A stretch of DNA of 64,000 bases from Pseudonocardia autotrophica (GTDB taxonomy: Bacteria > Actinomycetota > Actinomycetes > Mycobacteriales > Pseudonocardiaceae), in NCBI RefSeq assembly GCF_003945385.1, contig NZ_AP018920.1, forward strand, positions 1,116,001-1,180,000. The letters run 5' to 3'. Below are positions 39,367-48,326 of the stretch, piece by piece. Numbering within the stretch: position 1 is the stretch's first letter; every line of letters begins with the position of its first letter. Under the pieces are notes generated by a model, which saw nothing but the letters and a program-made list of their open reading frames with translations, made no database searches and was not told the origin of the DNA. A program made the position numbers and the translations under genes.

Positions 39367-39729
39367 ATGGGGACCGCGCTGGTGTACGTGCTCGTCCTCG
39401 CGGTCGTGGCGGGGTTGGTGTTCGTGCTGGCCGCCGCGGTGTTCGGCCGAGGTGAGGAGCTCGCCCCGCTCGCCCCGGACGCGACGCCGACGAGGTTGCC
39501 CGCTCGCGAGGTGTCCGCTGCTGATGTCCGCGAGCTGCGGTTCCAGCAGGTCGTTCGCGGGTACCGGATGGCCGAGGTCGACTGGGCGCTGGACCGGCTT
39601 GCCGGGGAGCTGGACCGGCTCCGGGGCGACCGGCACGAGCTGGCGGAGCGGGTGGTCCGGCTGGAGGCGACGATCGCGCGGATGCGCGCCGAGGAGGGTC
39701 CGGATGACGGGTACCGACCGGAACCGTGA
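39367..39729 (+). CDS. DivIVA-domain small membrane protein
   Basis: The protein has 120 residues. One N-terminal membrane helix (about residues 4-26) is followed by RFQQVVRGYRMAEVDWALDRLA, a DivIVA/Wag31-type sequence, and a short coiled coil. It may act in polar growth or septum placement. Its stop codon TGA (39727-39729) lies inside a dispersed 12-mer copy, and its end overlaps the next gene by 26 nt. Confidence 0.85.
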   Translation: MGTALVYVLVLAVVAGLVFVLAAAVFGRGEELAPLAPDATPTRLPAREVSAADVRELRFQQVVRGYRMAEVDWALDRLAGELDRLRGDRHELAERVVRLEATIARMRAEEGPDDGYRPEP

Positions 39730-40315
39730 GCAGAGCATGGACGGGCAGGGCGCCGTCGCCGGTGGTGGGGGTGAGCAGAGCAGCGGGAGTGCACCGAGCG
39801 GTCCGGGGGAGCAGCCCGGCGGGGGTGAGCAGAGCAGAGCCGCGGAGCTGACCGTCACGGTCGACGTGAACGTCCCCGTGGACCTGCTCTGGGAGGTCGT
39901 CTCCGATCTCGAGGGGCAGTCCGACTGGATGCTCGCCACCACCGTCGAGGTCGTCGCCGGGGACGGCCGATCGGTCGGCACCGAGCTGCGCGCGGTCACC
40001 GGATACGGCCCGCTGGGCGTCGCCGACACGATGCGCGTCAGCGAGTGGACGGAGCCGGCACCCGGTGAGCGGGGTGTCCGGCGGATCGTCGTCACCCACA
40101 CCGGCAGGCTGATCCGCGGCGACGGCGTGTTCGCCGTCGAGGAGCTCGGCCCGCGCCGCAGCCGCTTCCTCTGGACCGAGCTGCTCGATCTGCCCCTGGG
40201 CGTGCTCGGCCGGGCCGGCTGGCCGGTGGTGCGCCCGGCGCTGCGGGCCGGCGTCGCCCGGTCGTTGCGCACGATGGCCGAGCGCACCGAGGACCGCTAC
40301 CGGGCGGGCCGGTGA
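39704..40315 (+). CDS. SRPBCC family protein with GEQS repeat leader
   Basis: The protein has 203 residues. Residues ~45-200 are a polyketide-cyclase/START-like helix-grip fold (VTVDVNVPVDLLWEVVSDLEGQSDWM, ending VGVLRRA-like helix to RMAERTEDRY). The first 45 residues are Gly/Ser/Gln-rich and include three copies of the dispersed repeat read as EQS(M/S/R). ATG 39704 has GAGGAGGG 6 nt upstream; ATG 39737 would remove the first copy. It overlaps the DivIVA-like gene and tag. Confidence 0.8.
   Translation: MTGTDRNREQSMDGQGAVAGGGGEQSSGSAPSGPGEQPGGGEQSRAAELTVTVDVNVPVDLLWEVVSDLEGQSDWMLATTVEVVAGDGRSVGTELRAVTGYGPLGVADTMRVSEWTEPAPGERGVRRIVVTHTGRLIRGDGVFAVEELGPRRSRFLWTELLDLPLGVLGRAGWPVVRPALRAGVARSLRTMAERTEDRYRAGR
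39726..39836 (+). repeat. three copies of GTGAGCAGAGCA at DivIVA/SRPBCC junction
   Basis: Exact copies lie at 39726-39737, 39771-39782 and 39825-39836, spaced 45 and 54 bp (multiples of three). The first supplies the stop codon of the DivIVA-like gene; all three are read in the EQS frame of the SRPBCC gene. Confidence 0.9.
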
Positions 40316-40911
40316 CCGCCCCGGACGGCCGCGGCCGTTGCGACTGGGCGACCTCCGCACCCGACTACGTCGCCTATCACGACGACGAGTGGGGCAGGCC
40401 GGTGCACGGCACCGCGGCCTGGTTCGAGCGGATGACGCTGGAGGGCTTCCAGTCGGGCCTGTCCTGGATCGTGATCCTGCGCAAGCGGCCGGCGTTCCGC
40501 GAGGTGTTCGACGGATTCGACCCGGAGCGGGTCGCCCGCTTCGGCGACGACGACGTGGCCCGGCTGCTCACCGACGCCCGGATCGTCCGCAACCGGCAGA
40601 AGATCGAGGCCACGGTGTCGAACGCGCGCGCGGTGCTCGAGCTGACCGGTGCCGGCGAGGACCTGGGTGGGTTCCTGGCGTCGTTCGCCCCCGACCCGGC
40701 CACCCGTGCCCGCCCCGCGACCCTCGCCGACGTGCCGGCGAGCACCCCCGAGTCCACCGCGCTGTCGCGGGCACTGAAGAAGCGCGGGTTCCGGTTCGTC
40801 GGGCCGACCACCTGTTACGCACTCATGCAGGCGACCGGGCTGGTGGACGATCACGTGGCGTATTGCTGGCGGTCCGGCGGCGGTGCCGGCCCGGCCCGGC
40901 GACCCGGATGA
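40312..40911 (+). CDS. tag: DNA-3-methyladenine glycosylase I
   Basis: The protein has 199 residues. It begins with CDWATSAPDYVAYHDDEWG (Tag signature) and has FERMTLEGFQSGLSW and the catalytic region FVGPTTCYALMQATGLVDDH. Zinc ligands Cys and His are present at both ends. It excises 3-methyladenine in base-excision repair. GTG 40312 overlaps the SRPBCC stop by 4 nt. Confidence 0.95.
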   Translation: MTAPDGRGRCDWATSAPDYVAYHDDEWGRPVHGTAAWFERMTLEGFQSGLSWIVILRKRPAFREVFDGFDPERVARFGDDDVARLLTDARIVRNRQKIEATVSNARAVLELTGAGEDLGGFLASFAPDPATRARPATLADVPASTPESTALSRALKKRGFRFVGPTTCYALMQATGLVDDHVAYCWRSGGGAGPARRPG

Positions 40912-41108
40912 GTTGACCGGAGCGTCGCCGGGCCGTTGCGCTGCGTCGATGCCGGATGAGCCCCGGGACCGCCCTCGCCGCGCCGTGATCGCCTCGGTTG
41001 CACCCCGGCACCGGTGATGAGCGACAATGGTGTTCCCGCCGCGGCGCGTGCCCCGAACGCGTCCACGCGGGACGACAGTGTGTGTGGACCTTGACGGAGG
41101 ACGGACGA

Positions 41109-41276
41109 ATGGCCGCGATGAAGCCCCGCACCGGCGACGGGCCCCTGGAAGTGACCAAGGAGGGCCGGGGCATCGTGATGCGCGTCCCGCTCGAGGGTGG
41201 TGGCCGCCTGGTGGTCGAGATGACCCCCGACGAGGCCTCCGCCCTCAGTGAGGCGCTGAAGGCGACCGTCGGCTGA
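41109..41276 (+). CDS. DUF3117 small protein
   Basis: The protein has 55 residues, beginning MAAMKPRTGDGPLEVTKEGR and continuing with a VMRVPLEGGGRLVVEM beta-hairpin and a short helix. It is a highly conserved actinobacterial family of unknown function. GGAGG lies 9 nt upstream of ATG 41109. It sits between tag and glgA, the order I recall in mycobacteria. Confidence 0.93.
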   Translation: MAAMKPRTGDGPLEVTKEGRGIVMRVPLEGGGRLVVEMTPDEASALSEALKATVG

Positions 41277-41282
41277 ACTCCC

Positions 41283-41316
41283 CGGGTGGCGGTGCCGTGA
41301 CCGGTGCCGCCACCCG
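41283..41316. terminator. hairpin terminator between DUF3117 and glgA
   Basis: A 10-bp perfect stem (41283-41292 with 41307-41316), followed by TCTTCCTC, lies between convergent genes. Confidence 0.6.
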
Positions 41317-41322
41317 TCTTCC

Positions 41323-42486
41323 TCACACCACGCTCTCGTAGACCTCCGACGTCCGCCGGGCCATCTCGGCCCAGGCGAACTCGCCGACCGCACGCTCCCG
41401 CCCACGCGCTCCCATCCGCGCCGCCCGCTCCGGATCCGCGACGAGCTCGTTGACCCGGTCCGCGACCGCGGTCTCGAACGCCGCGGTGTCGGTCGCGTCG
41501 TAGTGCGCCAGCAGCCCGGTCTCGCCGTCCGCGACGACCTCCGGGATACCCCCGACGTCGGACGCGACCACCGCCGTCCCGCAGGCCATCGCCTCCAGGT
41601 TCACGATGCCCAGCGGCTCGTACACCGACGGGCACACGAAGACAGTGGCCGCGGACAGCAGCTGGCGCACCTCGGTGGTCCGCAGCATCCGCTGGATCCA
41701 CACCACCCCGGTGCGCGACGCCGACAGTTCGGCCACCGCTCGCTCGGTCTCGGCCGCGAGCTCCGGGGTGTCCGGAGCGCCGGCACACAGCACGACCTGG
41801 GCCGCCGGGTCGAAGCGGTGCGCCGCGGCGATCAGATGCCCGAGCCCCTTCTGCCGGGTGATCCGCCCCACGAACACCACGCACGGCCGGTCCGGGTCCA
41901 CGCCGTTCTCGACGAGCGCGTCGCGGGCCGGGTCGGGCCGGTAGAACTCGGTGTCGATCCCGTTGTGCACCACGTGCACCAACTCCGGGTCGATCGCCGG
42001 GTAGGCGGCCAGCACGTCCCGGCGCATGCCGTGCGAGACGGCGATCACCGCGTCCGCGGCCTCGTAGGCGGTCCGCTCGACCCAGGACGACAACCGGTAT
42101 CCGCCACCGAGCTGCTCGGCCTTCCACGGCCGCAGCGGCTCCAGCGAGTGGGCGGTCACCACGTGCGGCCGGCCGTGCAGCAGACCACCGAGGTGCCCGG
42201 CCATGTTCGCGTACCAGGTGTGCGAGTGCAGGATGTCGCAGCGTTCCAGCTCGGCCGCCATCGACAGGTCCACGCCGAGCGTGGACAGCGCCGCATTGGC
42301 CCCGTCCGGCAGCGGTGGCGCGGAGTGGGTGCGGGCGTCGGGCGGTGCATCGCTGCCCGGCTCGGCGAAGCAGTGCACGTCGACGTCGACGAGCTCCCGC
42401 AGGGCAGGGACGAGATGTCCGACATGGACCCCGGCGCCGCCGTAGACGGCGGGGGGGTACTCACGGGTGAGGAGGCCGACGCGCAC
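41323..42486 (-). CDS. glgA: GT4-type glycogen synthase / maltose-1-phosphate synthase
   Basis: The protein has 387 residues. It opens MRVGLLTREYPPAVYGGAGV; the donor-site EX7E motif is EPLGIVNLEAMACG, and GRITRQKG marks the hinge. It belongs to the actinobacterial GlgA/GlgM family, whose mycobacterial member makes maltose-1-phosphate from ADP-glucose. GTG 42486 gives the start. It is divergent from glgC, which supplies ADP-glucose. Confidence 0.93.
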   Translation of the reverse strand: MRVGLLTREYPPAVYGGAGVHVGHLVPALRELVDVDVHCFAEPGSDAPPDARTHSAPPLPDGANAALSTLGVDLSMAAELERCDILHSHTWYANMAGHLGGLLHGRPHVVTAHSLEPLRPWKAEQLGGGYRLSSWVERTAYEAADAVIAVSHGMRRDVLAAYPAIDPELVHVVHNGIDTEFYRPDPARDALVENGVDPDRPCVVFVGRITRQKGLGHLIAAAHRFDPAAQVVLCAGAPDTPELAAETERAVAELSASRTGVVWIQRMLRTTEVRQLLSAATVFVCPSVYEPLGIVNLEAMACGTAVVASDVGGIPEVVADGETGLLAHYDATDTAAFETAVADRVNELVADPERAARMGARGRERAVGEFAWAEMARRTSEVYESVV

Positions 42487-42621
42487 GGCGGCTGACCGTA
42501 CGGGATCCGGGCCGGGGATCGCGAGCAGTGATCGAGAAGCGGTCGGACGCGGAGCGGCGACGCGGCCCGGCGCGCCGCGGACGTATGGCCCCTGCACCGT
42601 GCGGGCACTAGGGTTCACCCC

Positions 42622-43857
42622 ATGCGACCGACGTCGTCCGGACGGCTGCCCGGCAGGGTTTTGGGAATTGTGCTGGCGGGCGGCGAGGGCAAGCGTTTGT
42701 GGCCGCTCACCGCGGACCGCGCGAAGCCGGGCGTCCCGTTCGGCGGGAACTACCGGCTCATCGACTTCGTGCTGTCGAATCTGGTCAACGCGGGCATGGA
42801 CCGGCTGTGCGTGCTGACCCAGTACAAGTCGCACTCGCTGGACCGGCACATCTCGACGACCTGGCGGCTCTCCAGCGTCCTCGACCAGTACATCACCACG
42901 GTCCCGGCCCAGCAGCGGCTCGGCCGCCGGTGGTACACCGGCAGCGCCGACGCCATCTTCCAGAGTCTCAACCTCGTCTACGACGACGAGCCCGAGTACA
43001 TCGCGGTGTTCGGCGCGGATCACGTCTACCGGATGGACCCGGCGCAGATGATCGCCGAGCACGCCGCGTCCGGTGCCGGGGTCACGGTCGCCGGGATCCG
43101 GGTGCCACGGGCCGAGGCGAAGGCGTTCGGCTGCATCGCCTCCGACGAGACCGGGCGGATCACCGAGTTCCTCGAGAAGCCGTCCGATCCACCGCACGTG
43201 CCGGGCGACCCGGATGTGACGTTCGCCTCGATGGGCAACTACGTCTTCACCACCCAGGCCCTGCTGGACGCGCTGCGTGCCGACGCCTCCAACGCGGACT
43301 CCGACCACGACATGGGCGGCGACATCATCCCGGCGCTGGTCGAGCGCGGCGAGGCGAACGTCTACGACTTCGCCGACAACATCGTCCCGGGGGCCACCGA
43401 GCGGGACGCCGGTTACTGGCGCGACGTCGGGACGATCGACGCCTACTACGACGCGCACACCGATCTCGTCTCGGTGCACCCGATCTTCAACCTGTACAAC
43501 GCGCGCTGGCCGATCCGCAGCGCGACGCCGGCGCTGCCGCCGGCGAAGTTCGTCGAGGGTGGGATCGCCCAGGACTCCGTGGTCGGCGCCGGAACGATCA
43601 TCTCGGGCGCGATCGTGCGCCGGTCGGTGATCAGTCCGAACGTGAGCGTCCAGGGCGGTGCCGAGGTCTCCGACTCGGTGGTGCTGCCCGGGGCCCGGAT
43701 CGGCCGCGGCGCCGTGGTGCGCCGGGCGATCCTGGACAAGAACGTCGTCGTCCCGGACGGTGCCCTGATCGGTGTCGACCTGAACCTCGACCGCAGCCGC
43801 TACACGGTCTCCAACGGCGGCGTGGTCGTGCTCGGCAAGGGTGTCACCGCCCAGTAG
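42622..43857 (+). CDS. glgC: glucose-1-phosphate adenylyltransferase
   Basis: The protein has 411 residues. The nucleotidyltransferase signature is [19 protein letters not shown]; regulatory- and substrate-site motifs include [22 protein letters not shown]-like [10 protein letters not shown] and FLEKP. A C-terminal left-handed beta-helix follows. It makes ADP-glucose for glycogen and alpha-glucan. A 135-bp gap to glgA holds the shared promoter. Confidence 0.96.
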   Translation: MRPTSSGRLPGRVLGIVLAGGEGKRLWPLTADRAKPGVPFGGNYRLIDFVLSNLVNAGMDRLCVLTQYKSHSLDRHISTTWRLSSVLDQYITTVPAQQRLGRRWYTGSADAIFQSLNLVYDDEPEYIAVFGADHVYRMDPAQMIAEHAASGAGVTVAGIRVPRAEAKAFGCIASDETGRITEFLEKPSDPPHVPGDPDVTFASMGNYVFTTQALLDALRADASNADSDHDMGGDIIPALVERGEANVYDFADNIVPGATERDAGYWRDVGTIDAYYDAHTDLVSVHPIFNLYNARWPIRSATPALPPAKFVEGGIAQDSVVGAGTIISGAIVRRSVISPNVSVQGGAEVSDSVVLPGARIGRGAVVRRAILDKNVVVPDGALIGVDLNLDRSRYTVSNGGVVVLGKGVTAQ

Positions 43858-43863
43858 CGGGCG

Positions 43864-43892
43864 GCGCGGTCCGGATCAGCGCCGGACCGCGC
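43864..43892. terminator. bidirectional hairpin at glgC/methyltransferase junction
   Basis: A perfect 11-bp stem (43864-43874 with 43882-43892) and 7-nt loop overlap the stop of the O-methyltransferase gene and lie just past glgC. Confidence 0.6.
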
Positions 43893-44508
43893 ACAGCATC
43901 CCGTCGGCCACCGGCAGCAGGGCCGAGAGCAATCGCTCGTCGTCGCGGACCAGTCCGGCCGTCTCACGCAGCGCGGCCGTGCCGGGACCGTCCGCGGTGC
44001 CGTCGCCCGCGACCCGGCCGCCGTCCAGCACACCCTCCAGGACGAGCACGCCGCCCGGCCGCAGCAGCCGGATCGCCTCCGCCAGGTAGCCCGGGTACTC
44101 GCCGGGCACGGCGTCGGCGACGACCAGGTCGTACCCGCCGTCGGTGAGCCGGGGGAGCACGTCCAGTGCCATCCCGTTGATCAACCGCAGCCTGCCCGGC
44201 CCGTAGCCGGCCCCCAGGAACGTGCGGCGCGCCGAGCGCTGCAGCTCCGGGTCGACGTCGATGGTGGTCAGCACGCCGTCGACGGCCATGCCGCGCAGCA
44301 GGTACAGGCCGCTGACCCCGGCCCCGGTCCCGACCTCGACGACCGCCCGTGCCGCGATCGTCGCGGCCAGCACGGACAGCGCGGCACCCCCGGCCGGGCT
44401 GATCGGGTGCGCCCCGGCGGTGGTGCCCAGCGAGCGCGCCTCGCCGAGCGCGTCGTCCTCGGCGAGGTAGCCCTCGGCGTACGCGGTCGCGCCCGCGGGT
44501 GTGCTCAT
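43876..44508 (-). CDS. O-methyltransferase (family 3)
   Basis: The protein has 210 residues. The SAM-binding motif is [30 protein letters not shown] precedes it and [16 protein letters not shown] follows. Length and motifs match the CCoAMT-like O-methyltransferase family; the substrate is unknown. It lies divergently beside sigE, as Rv1220c does in M. tuberculosis from memory. Confidence 0.9.
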   Translation of the reverse strand: MSTPAGATAYAEGYLAEDDALGEARSLGTTAGAHPISPAGGAALSVLAATIAARAVVEVGTGAGVSGLYLLRGMAVDGVLTTIDVDPELQRSARRTFLGAGYGPGRLRLINGMALDVLPRLTDGGYDLVVADAVPGEYPGYLAEAIRLLRPGGVLVLEGVLDGGRVAGDGTADGPGTAALRETAGLVRDDERLLSALLPVADGMLCAVRR

Positions 44509-44543
44509 GGCGAGAGATTATCGGTGCGACGCCGCGGGCGAGA

Positions 44544-44574
44544 TTTCACAGACTTCTCTCAGACGGGTTTCACA
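44544..44574. promoter_or_regulatory. TTTCACA direct repeats upstream of sigE
   Basis: TTTCACA occurs at 44544-44550 and 44568-44574, exactly 24 bp apart in an AT-richer patch of the sigE/methyltransferase gap. Direct repeats at this spacing suit an OmpR-type response regulator. In mycobacteria sigE is controlled by MprAB, but I cannot confirm an MprA box here. Confidence 0.35.
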
Positions 44575-44697
44575 TCCTCCTCATCAGGCGAGGGCACTCT
44601 GTACTGCAACGAACGACATCGCGTTGGTCGCACGAGCACGTCGCAGGAACGGACGAGTCGATGTGTGATCACGCCACACCGGAGGTGCCCTGCCCCG

Positions 44698-45336
44698 ATG
44701 CCCGCTCCTCGTGATCACGACGACGCCCCGGTCCGGGACGCCGCCGACGGCACCCGCCCCGGCGAGGGTGCCGACTGGACCCCGCCCAGCTGGGACGAGG
44801 TCGTCCGGGAGCATGCCGACCGCGTCTACCGCCTCGCCTACCGGCTCTCCGGCAACCAGCACGACGCCGAGGACCTCACCCAGGAGACGTTCATCCGGGT
44901 GTTCCGGTCGCTGGCCTCCTACAAGCCGGGGACGTTCGAGGGATGGCTGCACCGCATCACCACGAACCTGTTCCTGGACATGGTCCGCCGCCGCGCCCGG
45001 CTGCGGATGGAGGGACTGCCCGAGGACACCGAGCGGCTCCCCGGCGGCGGCCCCGAGCCGGAGACCGTGTTCGCGATCAACCACCTGGACCCGCACCTGC
45101 AGGCCGCACTCGACGAGCTGCCGCCGGACTTCCGGGTGGCGGTCGTCCTGTGTGACGTCGAGGGCCTGTCCTACGAGGAGATCGGCGCGACGCTCGGGGT
45201 GAAGCTGGGCACCGTGCGCAGCCGGATCCACCGCGGGCGGACCGCGCTGCGGGCGTCCCTGGAGCGGCGCCGGGCAGCCGAGTCGGAGCAGACGGTGGCA
45301 CCCGACCGTGGCCCGGTGGCAGAGTTGGTGCCGTGA
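44698..45336 (+). CDS. sigE: ECF sigma factor SigE
   Basis: The protein has 212 residues. Region 2 ([34 protein letters not shown] span, residues ~40-73) and region 4 ([23 protein letters not shown], ending VRSRIHRGR) are intact. The downstream zinc anti-sigma, HtrA protease and TatB mark it as the envelope-stress SigE of actinobacteria. ATG 44698 gives the start, although an in-frame GTG at 44665 would add 11 residues; alternative starts are known for sigE in mycobacteria. Confidence 0.93.
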   Translation: MPAPRDHDDAPVRDAADGTRPGEGADWTPPSWDEVVREHADRVYRLAYRLSGNQHDAEDLTQETFIRVFRSLASYKPGTFEGWLHRITTNLFLDMVRRRARLRMEGLPEDTERLPGGGPEPETVFAINHLDPHLQAALDELPPDFRVAVVLCDVEGLSYEEIGATLGVKLGTVRSRIHRGRTALRASLERRRAAESEQTVAPDRGPVAELVP

Positions 45337-45977
45337 CCGATCGACGGCGTTTCCAGGTCGTCCCCCCGAATTGGGGGGAGGCCCATCTGACGCTGGAGGC
45401 GGTCGTCGCCTTTGTCGACGACGAGCTGGCCTCCGGCCCGCACGAGCGGGCCACCCGTCATCTCGAGGGGTGCCCCGACTGTGCGGTCGAGGTCGCGGAG
45501 CAGCGGCGGGCCCGGTCCGCGCTGCGTGGCGCGGATGCGCCGACCCTGCCCCCGTCGTTGATGAGCGCGCTGCGGTCGATCCCACAGGACACCGAGCTGC
45601 CTCCGCCGCCGGCCGGGTTGTCGCTCACCCCGGAGGGCGAGCTCGTCTCGATGCTGCGTCCGGCACCGCTGGCCGGGCAGTCGCGCCGGTCCAGCCGTTC
45701 CCGGCGGGTGAAGCTCGGTACCGGTGCCGCCGTGTCGGGTATCGCGCTCGGCGCGCTGGCGTTCGGCATGCCCGCGGCGACGACGTCGGCGCCGACCCCC
45801 GCCCCCGGCGGTCAGGGCCCGGCCTCGGCGGCGGTCGCCCGTTTCGCGACCACTCCCACGCAGGCGCCGCGGCAGCGTTCGTCGTCGGCGACCCCCGCGC
45901 CCGGGGCGACCGGTGGCGCGCAGGCCCCGGACCCGGGCGTCCCGATGCGGAACGCGGGCCTGCCTCCGTCCCGCTGA
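45333..45977 (+). CDS. rseA: zinc-binding anti-sigma factor RseA-type
   Basis: The protein has 214 residues. A zf-HC2 (ZAS) motif H43-x3-C47-x2-C50 lies in the N-terminal half, and a weakly hydrophobic stretch (about residues 128-145) before a Pro/Ala/Thr-rich tail may be a membrane anchor. It overlaps sigE by 4 nt (GTGA), the classic layout for a sigma and its anti-sigma. It should hold SigE inactive until redox or proteolytic release. Confidence 0.9.
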   Translation: MTDRRRFQVVPPNWGEAHLTLEAVVAFVDDELASGPHERATRHLEGCPDCAVEVAEQRRARSALRGADAPTLPPSLMSALRSIPQDTELPPPPAGLSLTPEGELVSMLRPAPLAGQSRRSSRSRRVKLGTGAAVSGIALGALAFGMPAATTSAPTPAPGGQGPASAAVARFATTPTQAPRQRSSSATPAPGATGGAQAPDPGVPMRNAGLPPSR

Positions 45978-46061
45978 GGGCTGGCCACCGCAGGTACCCG
46001 AAACAGGAACTTCACCGGCTGACCGGCAGGCTGGCCCGGTGCCGACCGTGATGGACCGCCG

Positions 46062-47651
46062 ATGAGCGATACCCCGGAGTCCGGTCCGTCCGGAGAGCCC
46101 GGCCGCCCGGCCGGTGACGGGACGGCACCACCCCGGCTGGGGCCGCGAGCGCTGGAGTATCCGGACACCGACCCGGCGGACCGCGCGGCCTTCGGCCGGC
46201 CGGACGGTGTCGGCTCGTCGTTCGCCCCGCCGGCGCACGCCGGCTCGAACGGATCGGTCCCGGTCGCGCCGCCGCCCACCGCTGCCGTCGCCCGCGCGTT
46301 CGGCCGTCCGGACGACGGCGGGGCCGGTCTGCAGCGACCGCCGGCGGGTGGGCCGTCCGCCCCCGGTGAGCAGAGCAAGGTCGACGGTGAGCAGAGCAAC
46401 GGCGACCGTGAGCAGAGCAACGGGGCATTCTGGCCGGGCGGATCCGCCGACGACCCGTGGCGCAACCCCGGCGCGCCGGTGGTCGCCGCGCCCCCGCACG
46501 GCGACGCCGATCCGGCGCCGGCCCCGGACCGCCCGGACGGCCCCCGGCTGAGCGTGCGCGAGGTGCTGTTCGGCGACCGGGTCCAGCCACGCGCGCTGGC
46601 GCTGCTCGGGGTGCTGGCGCTCGCCATCGGCGCGGTCGGTGGCCTCGCCGGGCACTGGACGGCGTCCGGTGCGAGCGCCCTGACCAGCCCCGGCGCGGTG
46701 CTCGCGACGGCCGAGGAGGCGAAGGAGCGCCCGCCCGGCTCGGTCCCGGACGTCGCCGCCCGGGTCCTGCCGTCGGTCGTCTCGCTGGAGGTGACGGTCG
46801 GGAACCAGGCGGGCAACGGCTCCGGGGTGGTCATCGACGCGGAGGGCTACGTGCTCACTAACGACCACGTCGTCGCCCCGGCCACCGGGCCCGGCCAGGG
46901 CTCGATCGAGGCGGTCTTCTCCGACGGGTCCCGGGTTCCGGCGGCCGTCGTGGGCACCGACCCGATGACCGACCTGGCGGTGCTGAAGGTCCCGGTCGCG
47001 AACCCGACGGTCGCGGCGATCGGCCGCTCGGCGGAGCTCGCGGTCGGCGACGCGGTGATCGCGATCGGCTCGCCGTTCGGGCTGGCGGGCACCGTCACCA
47101 CCGGCATCGTGTCCGCAGTGAACCGGCCGCTGCGACTCGACCCGGAGGGCAGCGCCGGGGACGCGGTGATCGACGCCGTGCAGACCGACGCCGCGATCAA
47201 CCCGGGCAACTCGGGTGGCCCGCTGGTCGACGCGACCGGCGCCGTCGTCGGGATCAACACGGCGATCCGCAGCGCCGGGACCGAGGCGGGTGGGCAGGGC
47301 GGGTCGATCGGGCTGGGTTTCGCGGTCCCGATCGACGAGGCCAGGACGATCGCCGAGGAACTGATCCGGACCGGCGGGGTCGCGCACGCCGATCTCGGGG
47401 TGAACGCGCGCTCGGTCACCGACGGGGCGACCGACGGCGCCCAGGTGCAGAACGTCGCCGCCGGCGGCCCGGCCGCGGCGGCCGGGCTGCTCGAGGGCGA
47501 CGTCGTCGTCCGGGTGGGTGGTCGCTCGATCGCCGGAGCCGACGAGCTCGTCGTCGCGGTGCGGGAGCATGCGCCGGGGGACCAGGTGCCGATCGAGCTG
47601 GTGCGTCAGGGCAGGCCGCTCACGGTGACGGCGACCCTCGGGCAGCGCTGA
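46062..47651 (+). CDS. htrA: HtrA/DegP-type membrane-anchored serine protease
   Basis: The protein has 529 residues. A disordered cytoplasmic N-terminus (~170 residues, Pro/Gly-rich) leads to one membrane helix (~178-196). The trypsin-like domain has the triad H269 (LTNDHVV), D304 (TDLAVLKV) and S384 (GNSGGPL), followed by one PDZ domain. Three GEQS/REQS units (~102-120) in the disordered tail are encoded by dispersed-repeat copies. It is part of the sigE-rseA-htrA-tatB cluster and probably handles envelope protein damage. Confidence 0.94.
   Translation: MSDTPESGPSGEPGRPAGDGTAPPRLGPRALEYPDTDPADRAAFGRPDGVGSSFAPPAHAGSNGSVPVAPPPTAAVARAFGRPDDGGAGLQRPPAGGPSAPGEQSKVDGEQSNGDREQSNGAFWPGGSADDPWRNPGAPVVAAPPHGDADPAPAPDRPDGPRLSVREVLFGDRVQPRALALLGVLALAIGAVGGLAGHWTASGASALTSPGAVLATAEEAKERPPGSVPDVAARVLPSVVSLEVTVGNQAGNGSGVVIDAEGYVLTNDHVVAPATGPGQGSIEAVFSDGSRVPAAVVGTDPMTDLAVLKVPVANPTVAAIGRSAELAVGDAVIAIGSPFGLAGTVTTGIVSAVNRPLRLDPEGSAGDAVIDAVQTDAAINPGNSGGPLVDATGAVVGINTAIRSAGTEAGGQGGSIGLGFAVPIDEARTIAEELIRTGGVAHADLGVNARSVTDGATDGAQVQNVAAGGPAAAAGLLEGDVVVRVGGRSIAGADELVVAVREHAPGDQVPIELVRQGRPLTVTATLGQR
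46366..46419 (+). repeat. three tandem 21-bp repeats with GTGAGCAGAGCA cores in htrA
   Basis: Exact copies start at 46366, 46387 and 46408, a strict 21-bp period (7 codons). They are read GEQSKVD, GEQSNGD and REQSNGA in the disordered cytoplasmic tail of the protease. Confidence 0.92.
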
Positions 47652-47736
47652 CTCCGGAGCTGACTTCCGGGCTGGCTTCCGAGCAGTTCACCGGCCTGCA
47701 CGCCCGGCGTGCGGCCGGTGTCCGTAGGCTGATGGT

Positions 47737-48306
47737 GTGTTCGAGAACATCGGCATGTGGGAGATCCTCATCCTGGTGGTCGCGGGGTTGTTCATCCTCG
47801 GCCCGGAGCGGCTCCCCGAGGCTGCCCGCTGGCTGGGCAGCGCCGTGCGCCAGGTCAAGGAGTACGCGACCGGCGCGCAGGATCACCTGAAGCGTGAACT
47901 CGGCCCGGAATTCGACAAGATCCAGCAGCCGCTCAACGACCTGCGCAGCCTGCGCTCGTTCAACCCGCGTACCGCGATCACCCGCAGCCTGTTCTCCGAC
48001 GACGAGCCGGTGAAGCGCAACGGGCACAGCCCCGGTGCCCGTGCCACGAACACGGGCGGCGGGCTCGGCGCCGCCGCGGCAGGCGGTGCGGCAGCGGCCG
48101 CCGCGAGCGGCACCTCCGCGGCTGCCGGCACACCGGCGTCCGGTGACACGACGCCGGGCAACACGACCCCGGGCAACACGGCTTCCGGTAACACGCCCCC
48201 GGGCACTACGGCCTCCGGGGCTGCGCCGACCGGGGCCGCTGCGCCGGCCGCGCAGCAGCCGCTCGCGGCGAACGAGCGTCCCCCGGTCGACCCCGACGCG
48301 ACCTGA
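47737..48306 (+). CDS. tatB: Sec-independent translocase protein TatB
   Basis: The protein has 189 residues. It begins [20 protein letters not shown] then [14 protein letters not shown], the TatB transmembrane helix, hinge and amphipathic helix. A long Ala/Thr/Gly-rich C-terminal tail includes TPGNT/TASGNT repeats encoded by degenerate 12-18-bp tandem repeats (about 48157-48220). GTG 47737 gives the start. TatA/C genes are not in the window. Confidence 0.94.
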   Translation: MFENIGMWEILILVVAGLFILGPERLPEAARWLGSAVRQVKEYATGAQDHLKRELGPEFDKIQQPLNDLRSLRSFNPRTAITRSLFSDDEPVKRNGHSPGARATNTGGGLGAAAAGGAAAAAASGTSAAAGTPASGDTTPGNTTPGNTASGNTPPGTTASGAAPTGAAAPAAQQPLAANERPPVDPDAT

Positions 48307-48326
48307 TCGCGCCGGGCCCGGCCCGC

